Positions 37,633 through 46,326 of a stretch of DNA of 64,000 nucleotides are shown in pieces (position 1 is the stretch's first letter; each line of letters begins with the position of its first letter). A program made the position numbers and the translations under genes. The notes beneath the pieces are model-generated. The model was not told the origin of the DNA, searched no databases, and saw nothing but the letters and a program-made list of their open reading frames with translations. Origin of the DNA: Microlunatus flavus (GTDB lineage: Bacteria > Actinomycetota > Actinomycetes > Propionibacteriales > Propionibacteriaceae); assembly GCF_900110855.1 (NCBI RefSeq), contig NZ_FOFA01000004.1:124001-188000 (forward strand), read 5' to 3'.

Positions 37633-37683
37633 ATGATCCCCGACGCGCCCGCGCCGCAGCGCCGCGCAGCCCGACCGGCGTGA
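37633..37683 (+). CDS. Possible 16-residue leader peptide
   Basis: ATG at 37633 with GAGGA 8 nt upstream opens a 16-codon frame (M-I-P-D-A-P-A-P-Q-R-R-A-A-R-P-A) that ends in TGA at 37681-37683, overlapping the GTG start of the lipoprotein gene (GTGA). The lipoprotein GTG has no other ribosome site, so its translation probably depends on termination of this peptide. The peptide itself has no recognisable function. Confidence 0.45.
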   Translation: MIPDAPAPQRRAARPA

Positions 37684-38417
37684 GGCACCTAGCCCGCGCC
37701 CTGGTCGTCGTGCTCGGGGCCGTGTCCACCCTCGGCTTGGCCGCCGGCTGCAGCCCCGAAGCGAAGCCGCCCGCCGAGCCCACCTGCGCGATGCCCGACC
37801 CGGCCCCCACACTGGCGCCGGGCAGCCTGACGCTGCCGGCGAAGCCGTCGGTGCTGATCCTCGGCGACTCCTACACGGAGGGCTACGGCGCCGAGCCGGA
37901 GACGAAGGGCTGGGCCTACCTCGTCGGCAAGCCGCTCGGCTGGCGGGTCACGGTCAACGGCGTCGGCGGCACCGGCTACGTCAACCCGGGCCCGCGCAGC
38001 GAGGGCACCTACCTCCAGCGGCTCCCCTCGCTCCAGGGCCGCTCCTTCGACCTGGTCGTGGTGCAGGGCGGGTCGAACGACCGGGACACGCCCTACCCCG
38101 CCCTGCAGGACGCGGTCACTCGCACGATCGACGCCGTGCGGAGCGACTTCCCGACGGCCAAGGTCGTGATCATGGGACCGGCCACCCCGTACGGGAAGCC
38201 CGACCCGACCCGCGTGCTCTCGCAGTGCGTGCTCGCCGGCTTCGCGCAGAGCCAGCAGCTGCCGTTCGTCGACCCGCTGGGTGAGCGGTGGTTCGTCGAC
38301 GGGGACGGCGACCGCTACGCGAACCCGCAGAACGGCCACCCGAGCAACGCCGGCTACTCCCACATCGCGGAACGCTTCGAGGCCGACGTCCGGGTCCTGC
38401 TCGGCACCGGCGCCTGA
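37680..38417 (+). CDS. SGNH/GDSL-family lipoprotein hydrolase
   Basis: A 245-residue exported esterase. The signal ends in a lipobox (VSTLGLAAGC), so it is membrane-anchored. SGNH blocks: LILGDSYTEGYGAEP (Ser nucleophile), the Gly block NGVGGTGYVNPG, VVVQGGSNDRDT (Asn block) and NGHPSNAGYSHIAERF (His block with Asp/His spacing). Relatives remove O-acyl groups from sugars; here it may deacetylate the exported polymer, opposing the acyltransferases encoded upstream. GTG 37680 is the start because it overlaps the leader-peptide stop. Confidence 0.88.
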   Translation: MRHLARALVVVLGAVSTLGLAAGCSPEAKPPAEPTCAMPDPAPTLAPGSLTLPAKPSVLILGDSYTEGYGAEPETKGWAYLVGKPLGWRVTVNGVGGTGYVNPGPRSEGTYLQRLPSLQGRSFDLVVVQGGSNDRDTPYPALQDAVTRTIDAVRSDFPTAKVVIMGPATPYGKPDPTRVLSQCVLAGFAQSQQLPFVDPLGERWFVDGDGDRYANPQNGHPSNAGYSHIAERFEADVRVLLGTGA

Positions 38418-38453
38418 GCGGTCCCGCCGAGCGCACGACGCCGCCCCCGCGCG

Positions 38454-40568
38454 CTACCCCGGACGGCCGTCCAGCCCGACGTGCAGCAGCCACTCGTCGC
38501 TGTTGCCGGAGACCGAGTCCTTGTCGCCCTTCGTCGAGGTCGTGACCCACAGGCCGTGGCCCGACCGGTCCGGCTCCACCGTCCGCAGGCGCCCGTAGGT
38601 GCCGGCGAGGTACGCCGTCGGCGTGCCCAGCGACGAGCCCTCGACCGGGATCCGGTAGAGGCGCTGCCCGCGCAGGCAGCCCACGTAGAGCACCTCGCGG
38701 ACGGCGGCGATGCCCGAGCACGACCCGAGATGGGTGGCGTAGGTCTTCTTCGGCGCGACGAGCCACGACTCCGAGCAGCGCCCGACGGTCCCCTCGCAGC
38801 GCGGCCAGCCGTAGTTGCCGCCCTTGACGACCAGGTTCGTCTCGTCCATCGCGCTGTTGCCGAACTCCTGCTCCCACAGCCGCCCCTGGGCGTCGAAGGC
38901 CAGGCCCTGCGGGTTGCGGTGCCCGAAGCTCCACACGTAGTTGCCGAACGGGTTGTCGGAGGGCACCGTGCCGTCGGGCTCCATCCGCAGGATCTTGCCG
39001 CCGAGGACCGACAGGTCCTGCGCCGACGACTGGTCCTGCCCGTCGCCGACCGCGACGTACAGGCGACCGTCGGGCCCGAAGCGCAGCCGGCCGCCGTCGT
39101 GGAACTTGTTGCGCGGCAGCCCGGCGAGCAGGACCTGCTCGCTCGCCGCGTCCAGCGTGCTGCCGACCAGGCGCACGCGGACGACGCGGTTGTCGGTGGC
39201 GGTGCTGTGCATGGCGTAGACCCAGTGGTCGGTGGCGAAGGTCGGCGCCACCGCGAGGCCCATCAGCCCGCCCTCGCCGTCGGTGCCCTGGACCCCGGGC
39301 AGGGTGCCGACCACGCTCTGCCGCCCGGTGGCGGGATCGGTGCGCACCAGCTGGGCCGCGTCGCGCCGGGCGTGCAGCACGGTGCCGTCCGGCAGCGCCA
39401 CGAGGCCCCAGGGCAGGTCGTCGTCGTGGGCCACCTTGCGCACGGAGCAGACGAGGCAGCCCGTGCCCACGGTCACCGTGACGGCCGCGCTCGCCGGGGA
39501 GGTGTTCAGCTGCGGATCGCGCGCCAGCACCCGGTAGGTGTGCGTGGACCCGGCCGCGACGCCCGAGTCGAGGAACGTGGTCTCGGTCGGGCCGTCCTCC
39601 ACGCCGGTCAGCCGCCCGACGGTGACGCCGTCGCGCTGCACCAGGTAGTAGCGCACGCCGCTCGCGTCGAAGGAGGGCTGCCAGCGCAGCCGGACCGCGG
39701 TGCCGCCGACCACGGCGGCGGTCAGGCTCGTCGGCGCGTTCGGCGGCGTCGTGTCTGGGGCGCACGCGGGCGGGGTGATCGCTAGCGTGGCGCTGGCCTG
39801 CGAGACGAGCCCGGCCTCGTCCCGGTCGTTGACGTAGAGCCCCCACGGCACGCCCGGCCGGACGTCGAACCGCAGCGACTGCCGCTCCGGGCTGCCCGCG
39901 ACGGAGGTGATGAGCTGGCCGTCGTGGTAGACGTCGGCCCAGCGCGCCGTCCGCCCGTCGCTCTGCAAGCCGTCGCGCCAGTGGAGGGTCACGCGGCGGC
40001 AGGTGAGCTCGCTGACGGTGAGGTCGTCCGGCGCTCCGGGCGGTTCGGTGACCTGCGGGAAGGCCGACGAGCGCCAGAGCCGGTCGAGGGTCCCGGTGCA
40101 GGGCTGCAGCTCGACCGGCGTGCCGGCCGCCGGAGCGCTGCCCCGCAGCGTCGCGCACCGGGAGGTGCCGCCGACGGCGAGGGCACCGGTCACGGGCTGG
40201 ACCCGTACGGCCTGCGACGCGGCGCCCGTGCAGGGCTCGACGACCAGGCGCAGCCCCGCCTGCAGGGTCCGACCGTCCAGGCAGCGCGTCCCGCCGAAGC
40301 CGGTCAGGACGCCGACCCCGTCGCCGTCGGGGTCCGCGTACGCCCACCGCTGCCCGGCCCGGCCGTCGCAGTTCTCGACGACCAGCGGCGTCGTCGGCGC
40401 GTCGGAGCCCTGGGCGGGCGTCAGGCACCGCCCGGAGCCGCGGCTCACGACCGGGGCCCCGACCTCGGCGGCCGCAGCGGGCCCCGGGGCGGCGAGGGTG
40501 GTCAGCAGGACCAGTGCGGCCAGCAACCACGCGGCGGTCGGGGCCGGGGAGCGACGGGGCAGGTGCAC
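38454..40568 (-). CDS. Secreted PQQ-type sugar dehydrogenase with ricin-B lectin and FnIII domains
   Basis: A 704-residue exported protein. A signal peptide (PTAAWLLAALVLLTTLAAPGPAAA) is followed by a ricin-type beta-trefoil lectin (SGRCLTPAQGSD, GTRCLDGRTLQAGLRL, TSRCATLRG), two fibronectin III domains (about 160-340), then a six-bladed GSDH/sorbosone-dehydrogenase propeller with the active-site segments VAHDDDLPWGLVALPDG, GLMGLAVAPTF, RNKFHDGGRLRFGPDGRLYVAVGD and WSFGHRNPQGLAFD. It would oxidise an aldose using PQQ at the cell surface; cofactor source is not in the window. Start GTG 40568 is preferred (GAGAGG upstream); the frame's 5' limit at 40637 overlaps the TAGCGT -10. Confidence 0.85.
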   Translation of the reverse strand: MHLPRRSPAPTAAWLLAALVLLTTLAAPGPAAAAEVGAPVVSRGSGRCLTPAQGSDAPTTPLVVENCDGRAGQRWAYADPDGDGVGVLTGFGGTRCLDGRTLQAGLRLVVEPCTGAASQAVRVQPVTGALAVGGTSRCATLRGSAPAAGTPVELQPCTGTLDRLWRSSAFPQVTEPPGAPDDLTVSELTCRRVTLHWRDGLQSDGRTARWADVYHDGQLITSVAGSPERQSLRFDVRPGVPWGLYVNDRDEAGLVSQASATLAITPPACAPDTTPPNAPTSLTAAVVGGTAVRLRWQPSFDASGVRYYLVQRDGVTVGRLTGVEDGPTETTFLDSGVAAGSTHTYRVLARDPQLNTSPASAAVTVTVGTGCLVCSVRKVAHDDDLPWGLVALPDGTVLHARRDAAQLVRTDPATGRQSVVGTLPGVQGTDGEGGLMGLAVAPTFATDHWVYAMHSTATDNRVVRVRLVGSTLDAASEQVLLAGLPRNKFHDGGRLRFGPDGRLYVAVGDGQDQSSAQDLSVLGGKILRMEPDGTVPSDNPFGNYVWSFGHRNPQGLAFDAQGRLWEQEFGNSAMDETNLVVKGGNYGWPRCEGTVGRCSESWLVAPKKTYATHLGSCSGIAAVREVLYVGCLRGQRLYRIPVEGSSLGTPTAYLAGTYGRLRTVEPDRSGHGLWVTTSTKGDKDSVSGNSDEWLLHVGLDGRPG

Positions 40569-40635
40569 GGGCGTGCCTCTCGACGGCGCGGCGCCGGGCC
40601 CCCGCCACGGCTGCCCGGTCGGCCCGGGCGGCGCC

Positions 40636-40641
40636 ACGCTA
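40636..40641 (-). promoter_or_regulatory. -10 box TAGCGT for the PQQ-type dehydrogenase gene
   Basis: Minus strand TAGCGT would start transcription near 40629, giving a 60-nt leader to GTG 40568 and excluding the longer N-terminal extension. Confidence 0.4.
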
Positions 40642-40685
40642 GACCCGCGGAGGACCCGGGCGCCAGGGCCGAAGGAGCGGTCGCG

Positions 40686-42080
40686 TCAGCCGCGGCGCAG
40701 GACCCGGCGGCGTACCGGCTGCCCGATCAGCTCGGCGACCAGCACGGCCGCGGCGATCGCGAGGCCCCGCGCGACCGCGTCGACGAGGCTGACGATGCCG
40801 TCGACGGCCTGGCCGGTCGAGAGCTCGAGCATCCCGCGGTACAGCGTGAGCCCGGGCAGCAGCGACAGGATGCCCGGCACGAAGACCATGAGCGGCAGGG
40901 CCCGTTGGGCGTTGGCCAGCGCGTAGCCGCTGAGGCCCACCACGAACGCCGCGCAGGCGTAGGCCGCCACCCCGGTCAGGCCGAGCGACTGGACCACGGA
41001 CAGGACGAGCATGCCCAGCGCCCCCGACAGCGCCGCGGCGGGCAGCAGGCGGTAGGGCGTGTAGTAGGTGATGGCCGCCGCGGTCGCCGCGACCCCCGCG
41101 GAGGCGACCCGGACGGGCAGCGCGTCGAGCCCGAGGACGTCGGGGTCGACCGACATGTCGACGCCGAGGGCCCGGGTCAGCCCGAGCCCGAGGGCGACGC
41201 CGCCGACCAGGCCCCCGACGACCAGCAGGACCTCCGAGACGCGCGCCGTCCCGGTGACGAGGTAGCCCGCGAGGGCGTCGCGCACGCCGTTGACGAGCGT
41301 GCCCCCGGGCAGCAGCGCGACGATGCTGCCCGCGACGACCAGGGCCGGCGTTCCCTGCGCCCCGAGCGCGGTCGTGGTGGCGGCGGCGAGGGTCGCGACG
41401 ACCCCGCCGACGACGTTCAGGTAGAAGGTCGGGACCCGGTGGCGGGCCAGCCCCCGGCCGAGCACGTCGATGAGCGCCGCGGTGGTGAGCACGACCAGGG
41501 CCGCCGCCCAGGAGCCGCCGAGCTGCGCCACGATCGCGGCGGCGAGCACGCCGCGGGCGGCGGTGACGAGGTTGTCGCCGTACGGGTGCGGCCGCTGCTC
41601 GATCTCGGCCAGCCGCTCGAACGCGGCGTCCCGGTCGAGGTGGCCGTTGGCGAGCGCGATCAGCAGCTGGTGGGTGTCGGCGAGGCGGGAGTGGTCGTCG
41701 CCGCGCTGCCGGACCACGCTGACCGAGGTCAGCGGCGGCCGCTCGGGGTCGGGGCGGACGGAGACGAAGATCGAGGTGAAGGTGACGTCGACCTCCGGGT
41801 GCGGCAGGCCCATCGCGAGCGCGGCCGCCCGGATCGAGGCCTCGACGTCGTCGATCGACGCGCCCCGGGCGAGCATGACCGCCCCGACCCGGTGCGCGAA
41901 GTCGAAGGACCGCTGCTGCTCCGCGTCGACCGGCGCGGGCAGCGGCCGCTGGACGTCCCACAGATCGAGCGGCGGGACGGCGTTGATGAGCGTCGGCGGG
42001 TCGTCGTCGGCCCAGACCCGGTTGACCTGGCGGCGCAGCCGGCGCCAGCGCTCCTGCCCCGGCTGGTCCTCCCAGGACAT
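40686..42080 (-). CDS. Threonine/serine exporter family protein (ThrE type)
   Basis: A 464-residue membrane protein fusing the ThrE domain and the ThrE_2 domain. The N-terminal cytosolic part ends at the conserved helix FDFAHRVGAVMLARGASIDDVEASIRAAALAMG, followed by ~10 spans, including GIVALLPGGTLVNGVRDALAGYLV-like SIVALLPGGTLVNGVRDA and FVPGILSLLPGLTLYRGMLEL. Corynebacterial ThrE exports Thr and Ser by proton motive force; substrate here is unproven. ATG at 42078-42080 with GGAGGG upstream is chosen over the longer frame that begins at 42236. Confidence 0.85.
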   Translation of the reverse strand: MSWEDQPGQERWRRLRRQVNRVWADDDPPTLINAVPPLDLWDVQRPLPAPVDAEQQRSFDFAHRVGAVMLARGASIDDVEASIRAAALAMGLPHPEVDVTFTSIFVSVRPDPERPPLTSVSVVRQRGDDHSRLADTHQLLIALANGHLDRDAAFERLAEIEQRPHPYGDNLVTAARGVLAAAIVAQLGGSWAAALVVLTTAALIDVLGRGLARHRVPTFYLNVVGGVVATLAAATTTALGAQGTPALVVAGSIVALLPGGTLVNGVRDALAGYLVTGTARVSEVLLVVGGLVGGVALGLGLTRALGVDMSVDPDVLGLDALPVRVASAGVAATAAAITYYTPYRLLPAAALSGALGMLVLSVVQSLGLTGVAAYACAAFVVGLSGYALANAQRALPLMVFVPGILSLLPGLTLYRGMLELSTGQAVDGIVSLVDAVARGLAIAAAVLVAELIGQPVRRRVLRRG

Positions 42081-42230
42081 GGCCACCCTCCGCTCGACGG
42101 GCCCCGTGCGCCGTCGACCCGGGCGGGACACCCGATGCTCAGCCGCGCCCGTCGGCCTTGTCAACTGCGCCCGGAGCACTGGAAGCCGACCCCGGCGCGC
42201 ACGCACGCGACGACCCCCAGGCAGGCGTTC

Positions 42231-42311
42231 GGTCACAGATCGGGAACGGTTCCTGTGACCTTGCTTGACCCTCCCTGTGAGCCGCCTTAGTTTGTCGAGT
42301 CAACAGACAAA
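42231..42311 (+). promoter_or_regulatory. Promoter and operators of the ROK/sugar-ABC operon
   Basis: TTGACC (42265-42270), 17 nt, TAGTTT (42288-42293) form a good promoter. TTTGTC-N9-GACAAA (42291-42311) is a perfect 6-bp inverted repeat over the -10 and start site, a likely operator for the ROK regulator. Upstream, GGTCACAG (42231-42238) and CTGTGACC (42253-42260) form a second, 8-bp inverted repeat, perhaps an activator site. Confidence 0.6.
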
Positions 42312-42321
42312 GGAGCCTGTG

Positions 42322-43614
42322 GTGTCGTACGGGGGACGGCTCACGGCTGACGCGGGAGCGTCGGCCGGGCTGGTCGAGGTGCGCCGCCACAACCTCGCGC
42401 TCGTCCTCGCGCACCTGCGCTCCAGCGGCGCCCGCTCCCGCGCCACCATCGCCGCCGAGACCGGGCTCACCCGGTCCACGGTCTCCAGCCTGGTCGCCGA
42501 GCTCGCCGAACGCGGGCTGGTCGCCGAGGGCGCCACGGCGCGTGGCGGCGTCGGGCGGCCGTCGCAGCCGGTCGACCTCGACGGCGCGCACTTCTTCACC
42601 GTCGGCGCCGAGGTCGACCTCGACCACCTCGCCGTGACCGCCCTCGACGTCCGGGCCGAGGTCGTGGCCGAGCGGTGGGTGCCGCTCGACGCGGGCGCGC
42701 TGCGGGCCACGGCCGTCCTCGGCCGCCTCGCCGGCCTCGTCGGAGAGGTCACCGCGCAGCTGCGGCGCTCGGGCCGGGAGCTCGTCGGCATCACGCTCGC
42801 CGTCCCCGGGCTGGTCGAGCAGCCCACCGGCCGGGTGCTCAGCGCCCCCAACCTGGGGTGGGCCGACATCGACGTCGTCGACGTCGTACGCGGGCTGCTC
42901 GACGAGCCCGCCTGCCCGCTGCTGATCGACAACGAGGCGAACCTGGCCGCGCGGGCGGAGGTCTCCACCGGCGACCGGGTCGGCGTGCGCGACCTCGTCC
43001 TGCTGACCGGCGGGATCGGCGTGGGCGCCGGGGTCGTCGCCGGCGGGCACCTGCTGCGCGGCGTCCACGGCTTCGCCGGCGAGGTCGGCCACATGCAGCT
43101 CGACCCGGGCGGCCAGCCCTGCGGCTGCGGCCGGCGCGGGTGCTGGGAGACGCAGGTCGGGTTGAACGCGCTGCTCGCCGCGGCCGCCGACGAGGGCGAC
43201 GCCGTGCGCGACCCCGCGCTCGACGTACGGCGCCGCCTGGAGACGCTGGCGGCACGCGCGGAGGACGGGGACGCCCGCACCCTCGAGGCGCTGGAGCGGA
43301 CGGCCGGGTGGCTGGGTGCAGGCGCCGGCGTCCTGGTCAACCTCTTCAACCCCGAGCTGCTCGTCCTCGGCGGCTACTTCGCCGTGCTCGGCCGCTGGCT
43401 CGCCGACCCCGTCGCCGCGGCGCTGCCGGCCCGCGTCTTCGCCCCCCGCTCCGGCGGCTGCCGCGTGGAACCGTCGACGCTCGGCTACTCCGCCGCCGCC
43501 CGGGGCGGCGCGCTGGAGGCCCTGTCGCGCATCTTCGCCGACCCGACCGCCGTGGCCGTGCGGTCGTCCCCGCCCACCCGTCCGGCACCCGTCCCCTCAG
43601 GAGCACCCGCATGA
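42322..43614 (+). CDS. ROK-family transcriptional regulator
   Basis: A 430-residue repressor. The N-terminal winged helix reads LVLAHLRSSGARSRATIAAETGLTRSTVSSLVAELAERGL; the C-terminal ROK sugar-kinase-like domain has the DNEANLAARAE segment, LLTGGIGVGAGVVAGG, and the zinc-site motif CGCGRRGCWETQVG with the upstream His in GHMQLDPGG. It senses a sugar or sugar phosphate and controls the transport operon that follows. Two adjacent GTG codons (42319, 42322) are possible; the second has the better spacing from AAAGGAG. Its stop overlaps the ABC ATPase start (ATGA), so it is autoregulated with the operon. Confidence 0.9.
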   Translation: MSYGGRLTADAGASAGLVEVRRHNLALVLAHLRSSGARSRATIAAETGLTRSTVSSLVAELAERGLVAEGATARGGVGRPSQPVDLDGAHFFTVGAEVDLDHLAVTALDVRAEVVAERWVPLDAGALRATAVLGRLAGLVGEVTAQLRRSGRELVGITLAVPGLVEQPTGRVLSAPNLGWADIDVVDVVRGLLDEPACPLLIDNEANLAARAEVSTGDRVGVRDLVLLTGGIGVGAGVVAGGHLLRGVHGFAGEVGHMQLDPGGQPCGCGRRGCWETQVGLNALLAAAADEGDAVRDPALDVRRRLETLAARAEDGDARTLEALERTAGWLGAGAGVLVNLFNPELLVLGGYFAVLGRWLADPVAAALPARVFAPRSGGCRVEPSTLGYSAAARGGALEALSRIFADPTAVAVRSSPPTRPAPVPSGAPA

Positions 43615-45191
43615 GCGACCCCGCCGCCCCCGGAGCCGAGCCCGCCGCCGGTCGGAGCGTCGAGCCCGGGTCCGGCCGCACCGACACCCTGCCGCTGCTG
43701 CAGATGAGCGGCATCGTCAAGCGCTTCCCCGGCGTCGTCGCCCTCGGCGGCGTGGACCTCGTCGTCCGCGCGGCCGAGGTGCACTGCCTGCTCGGCCAGA
43801 ACGGGGCCGGCAAGTCGACGCTGATCAAGGTGCTGTCGGGGTCCTACCAGCCCGACGAGGGCGAGATCAGCTGGGAGGGCCGACCGGTGTCGTTCCCGAC
43901 GCCGATCGCCGCGATCAAGGTCGGCATCTCCACGATCTACCAGGAGCTCGACCTCGTGCCGGACCTCACGGTCACCGAGAACATCTTCCTGGGCCACGAG
44001 CTGTCGACGGCCGGCTTCACCCAGCGGGGCAAGGCCGCCGCCCGGGCGCGCGAGCTGCTGGCGCGGATGGGCCACACCGGCATCTCCGTGAACGCTGCCG
44101 TCGGCAGCCTCTCCCCCGCCGCGCAGCAGATCGTCAGCATGGCCCGCGCCCTGTCGCACGACACCCGCCTGCTGATCCTCGACGAACCGTCCGCCGTGCT
44201 CGACGCGGGCGAGGTCGAGAACCTGTTCCGCGTCGTGCGCCAGCTGGTCGCCCAGGGCGTCGCCGTCGTCTACATCTCCCACCGCCTCGAGGAGATCCGC
44301 CGGATCGGCGACCGCATCACCGTCCTCAAGGACGGCACGAGCGTCGCCACCGACCTCCCGGTCAGCGAGACGCCCACCCGCGAGCTGATCCGCCTGATGA
44401 CGGGACGCTCGATCGAGTACGTCTTCCCGCCGCGCACCGAGGCCCCGGCCCTCACCGCCGAGCCGGTGCTCGAGGTCACCGACCTCGAGGTGCGCGGGCT
44501 CTTCTCCCCCGTCAGCCTCGCCGTGCGGCCCGGGGAGATCGTCGGCCTCGCCGGGCTCGTCGGCGCCGGTCGCTCCGAGGTCGTCGAGACCCTGTACGGG
44601 GCCCGGCGCGCGACCGGCGGAACCGTGCGGGTCGGCGGCCGGACGATGCCGAACGGGTCGGTCTCCGCCCGCGTCGCCGCCGGCGTCGGGCTGTGCCCCG
44701 AGGAGCGCAAGAGCCAGGGGCTGCTGCTCGACCAGTCGGTCTTCAGCAACATCACCATCTCGACGCTGCGGCGCTTCTCGCGCGCGGGGTTCCTCGACGA
44801 CCACGCCGAGCGGGTGGCCGCCCGCCGCCTGACCGAGTCCCTCGACGTCCGGCCCACCGGCGTCGACCGGGCCGTCCGCACCCTGTCGGGCGGCAACCAG
44901 CAGAAGGTCCTGCTCGCGCGCTGGCTGCTGCGCGACTGCAAGGTCCTGCTGCTCGACGAACCCACCCGGGGCGTCGACATCGGCGCCCGCACCGAGATCT
45001 ACACCCTCGTCCGCCGCCTCGCCGACTCCGGCGTCGCGGTGGTGGTCGTCTCCAGCGAGGTCGAGGAGGTGCTGGGCCTGGCCGACCGCGTCCTCGTGAT
45101 GCGCGAGGGGTCGGTCGTCCACGAGGCACCCGCCGCCGACCTCGACGAAGCCAAGGTCCTGGACCTGGTCATGGAAGGAGCTCCCGCATGA
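43611..45191 (+). CDS. Sugar ABC transporter ATPase (RbsA/MglA type, two domains)
   Basis: A 526-residue tandem-domain ATPase. The first domain has Walker A GQNGAGKST and a degenerate signature (LSPAAQQIVSMARAL), Walker B LLILDEPSAVLD; the second has a non-canonical P-loop (GLVGAGRSEVVETLYG) and a good signature LSGGNQQKVLLARWLL with LLLDEPTRGVDIG. These asymmetries are normal for carbohydrate-uptake ABC proteins of the CUT2 class. It powers import by the permease and lipoprotein encoded next. The start overlaps the ROK stop, and its own stop overlaps the permease start. Confidence 0.95.
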   Translation: MSDPAAPGAEPAAGRSVEPGSGRTDTLPLLQMSGIVKRFPGVVALGGVDLVVRAAEVHCLLGQNGAGKSTLIKVLSGSYQPDEGEISWEGRPVSFPTPIAAIKVGISTIYQELDLVPDLTVTENIFLGHELSTAGFTQRGKAAARARELLARMGHTGISVNAAVGSLSPAAQQIVSMARALSHDTRLLILDEPSAVLDAGEVENLFRVVRQLVAQGVAVVYISHRLEEIRRIGDRITVLKDGTSVATDLPVSETPTRELIRLMTGRSIEYVFPPRTEAPALTAEPVLEVTDLEVRGLFSPVSLAVRPGEIVGLAGLVGAGRSEVVETLYGARRATGGTVRVGGRTMPNGSVSARVAAGVGLCPEERKSQGLLLDQSVFSNITISTLRRFSRAGFLDDHAERVAARRLTESLDVRPTGVDRAVRTLSGGNQQKVLLARWLLRDCKVLLLDEPTRGVDIGARTEIYTLVRRLADSGVAVVVVSSEVEEVLGLADRVLVMREGSVVHEAPAADLDEAKVLDLVMEGAPA

Positions 45192-46264
45192 GCGAACCGG
45201 AACTCACCACCGTCGTCGGCCGCGCGACGGCCTCGCCGGGCGCGCGCGAGGACACCGGTCCCTCGCCGAGCCGGTCGGACGGGCCGCGGCGCGAGGGCGG
45301 CGTCGCGCACGTGCTGCGCACGGGGGCCGGCCGGAACCTCGGCCTGGTCATCGCGCTGCTGGTGCTGTGCATCGCCGGCGTGGCGACCGCGGGCGACCGC
45401 TTCGCCGACGTCAACAACGTCCTCACCATCCTGCGGCTGGCCGCGGTCATCGGCGTCGTCAGCGTCGGGCTCACCTTCGTCATCACGGGCGGCGGCATCG
45501 ACCTCTCCGTCGGCGCGATCGTCGCGCTCAGCTCGGTCTGGTGCACGACGCTCGCGACCCAGTCGATGGCCAACTCGAGCACCTGGCTGGTGATGGCCTT
45601 CGCCGCGCTGGTGGTCGGGGCCGGCTGCGGCCTGGTGAACGGGGTGCTGGTCGCGTACGGCAAGGTCGTGCCCTTCATCGCCACGCTGGCCATGCTCGCG
45701 GCGGCGCGTGGCCTGGCCGAGATCATCTCCAACCGCCGCACGCAGATCGTCAACGTGCCGGCCTTCGTCGACGTCCTCGACGCCGACGTGCTCGGCATCC
45801 CGGTGCTGGTCATCCTCTTCGCCGTCGTGGCCGCGCTCGGCTGGGTCGTGCTCAACCGCACGACCTTCGGCCGGCGCACCATCGCCGTGGGCGGCAACCC
45901 GGAGGCCGCCCGGCTCGCGGGCATCCGCGTGCAGCGCCACACCATGTACCTCTACGTGCTGCTCGGCCTGTGCTGCGGCGTCGCGGCGCTCATGCTGGTC
46001 GCCCGGACGACGACCGGCAGCTCGACCCACGGCACCCTCTACGAGCTCGACGCGATCGCCGCGGTCGTCATCGGCGGCACCCTGCTCAGCGGCGGGCGCG
46101 GCACCATCGTCGGCACCGTCATCGGGGTGCTGATCTTCACGACGCTGTCGAACGTCTTCACGCTCAACAACCTCTCGGTCTCGGCCCAGTCCGTCGTCAA
46201 GGGCCTGATCATCGTCGCCGCCGTGCTGCTCCAGCAGCGCCTGGCGACCCGCACCCGGACCTGA
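45188..46264 (+). CDS. Sugar ABC transporter permease (RbsC type, CUT2)
   Basis: A 358-residue inner-membrane permease with about 8-10 spans. The N-terminal 40 residues are polar. CUT2 hallmarks include FVITGGGIDLSVGAIVAL, the coupling-loop segment AVGGNPEAARLAGIRV and YELDAIAAVVIGGTLLSGGRGTIVGT. Two RbsC-like subunits would pair with the double ATPase. Start is ATG 45188, overlapping the ATPase stop (ATGA). Confidence 0.95.
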   Translation: MSEPELTTVVGRATASPGAREDTGPSPSRSDGPRREGGVAHVLRTGAGRNLGLVIALLVLCIAGVATAGDRFADVNNVLTILRLAAVIGVVSVGLTFVITGGGIDLSVGAIVALSSVWCTTLATQSMANSSTWLVMAFAALVVGAGCGLVNGVLVAYGKVVPFIATLAMLAAARGLAEIISNRRTQIVNVPAFVDVLDADVLGIPVLVILFAVVAALGWVVLNRTTFGRRTIAVGGNPEAARLAGIRVQRHTMYLYVLLGLCCGVAALMLVARTTTGSSTHGTLYELDAIAAVVIGGTLLSGGRGTIVGTVIGVLIFTTLSNVFTLNNLSVSAQSVVKGLIIVAAVLLQQRLATRTRT

Positions 46265-46326
46265 ACCCCCAGCACGCGCACACCTGCCCAGCACGCCCGC
46301 TTCACCGTCGAAAGGGAGTCCTCCAG

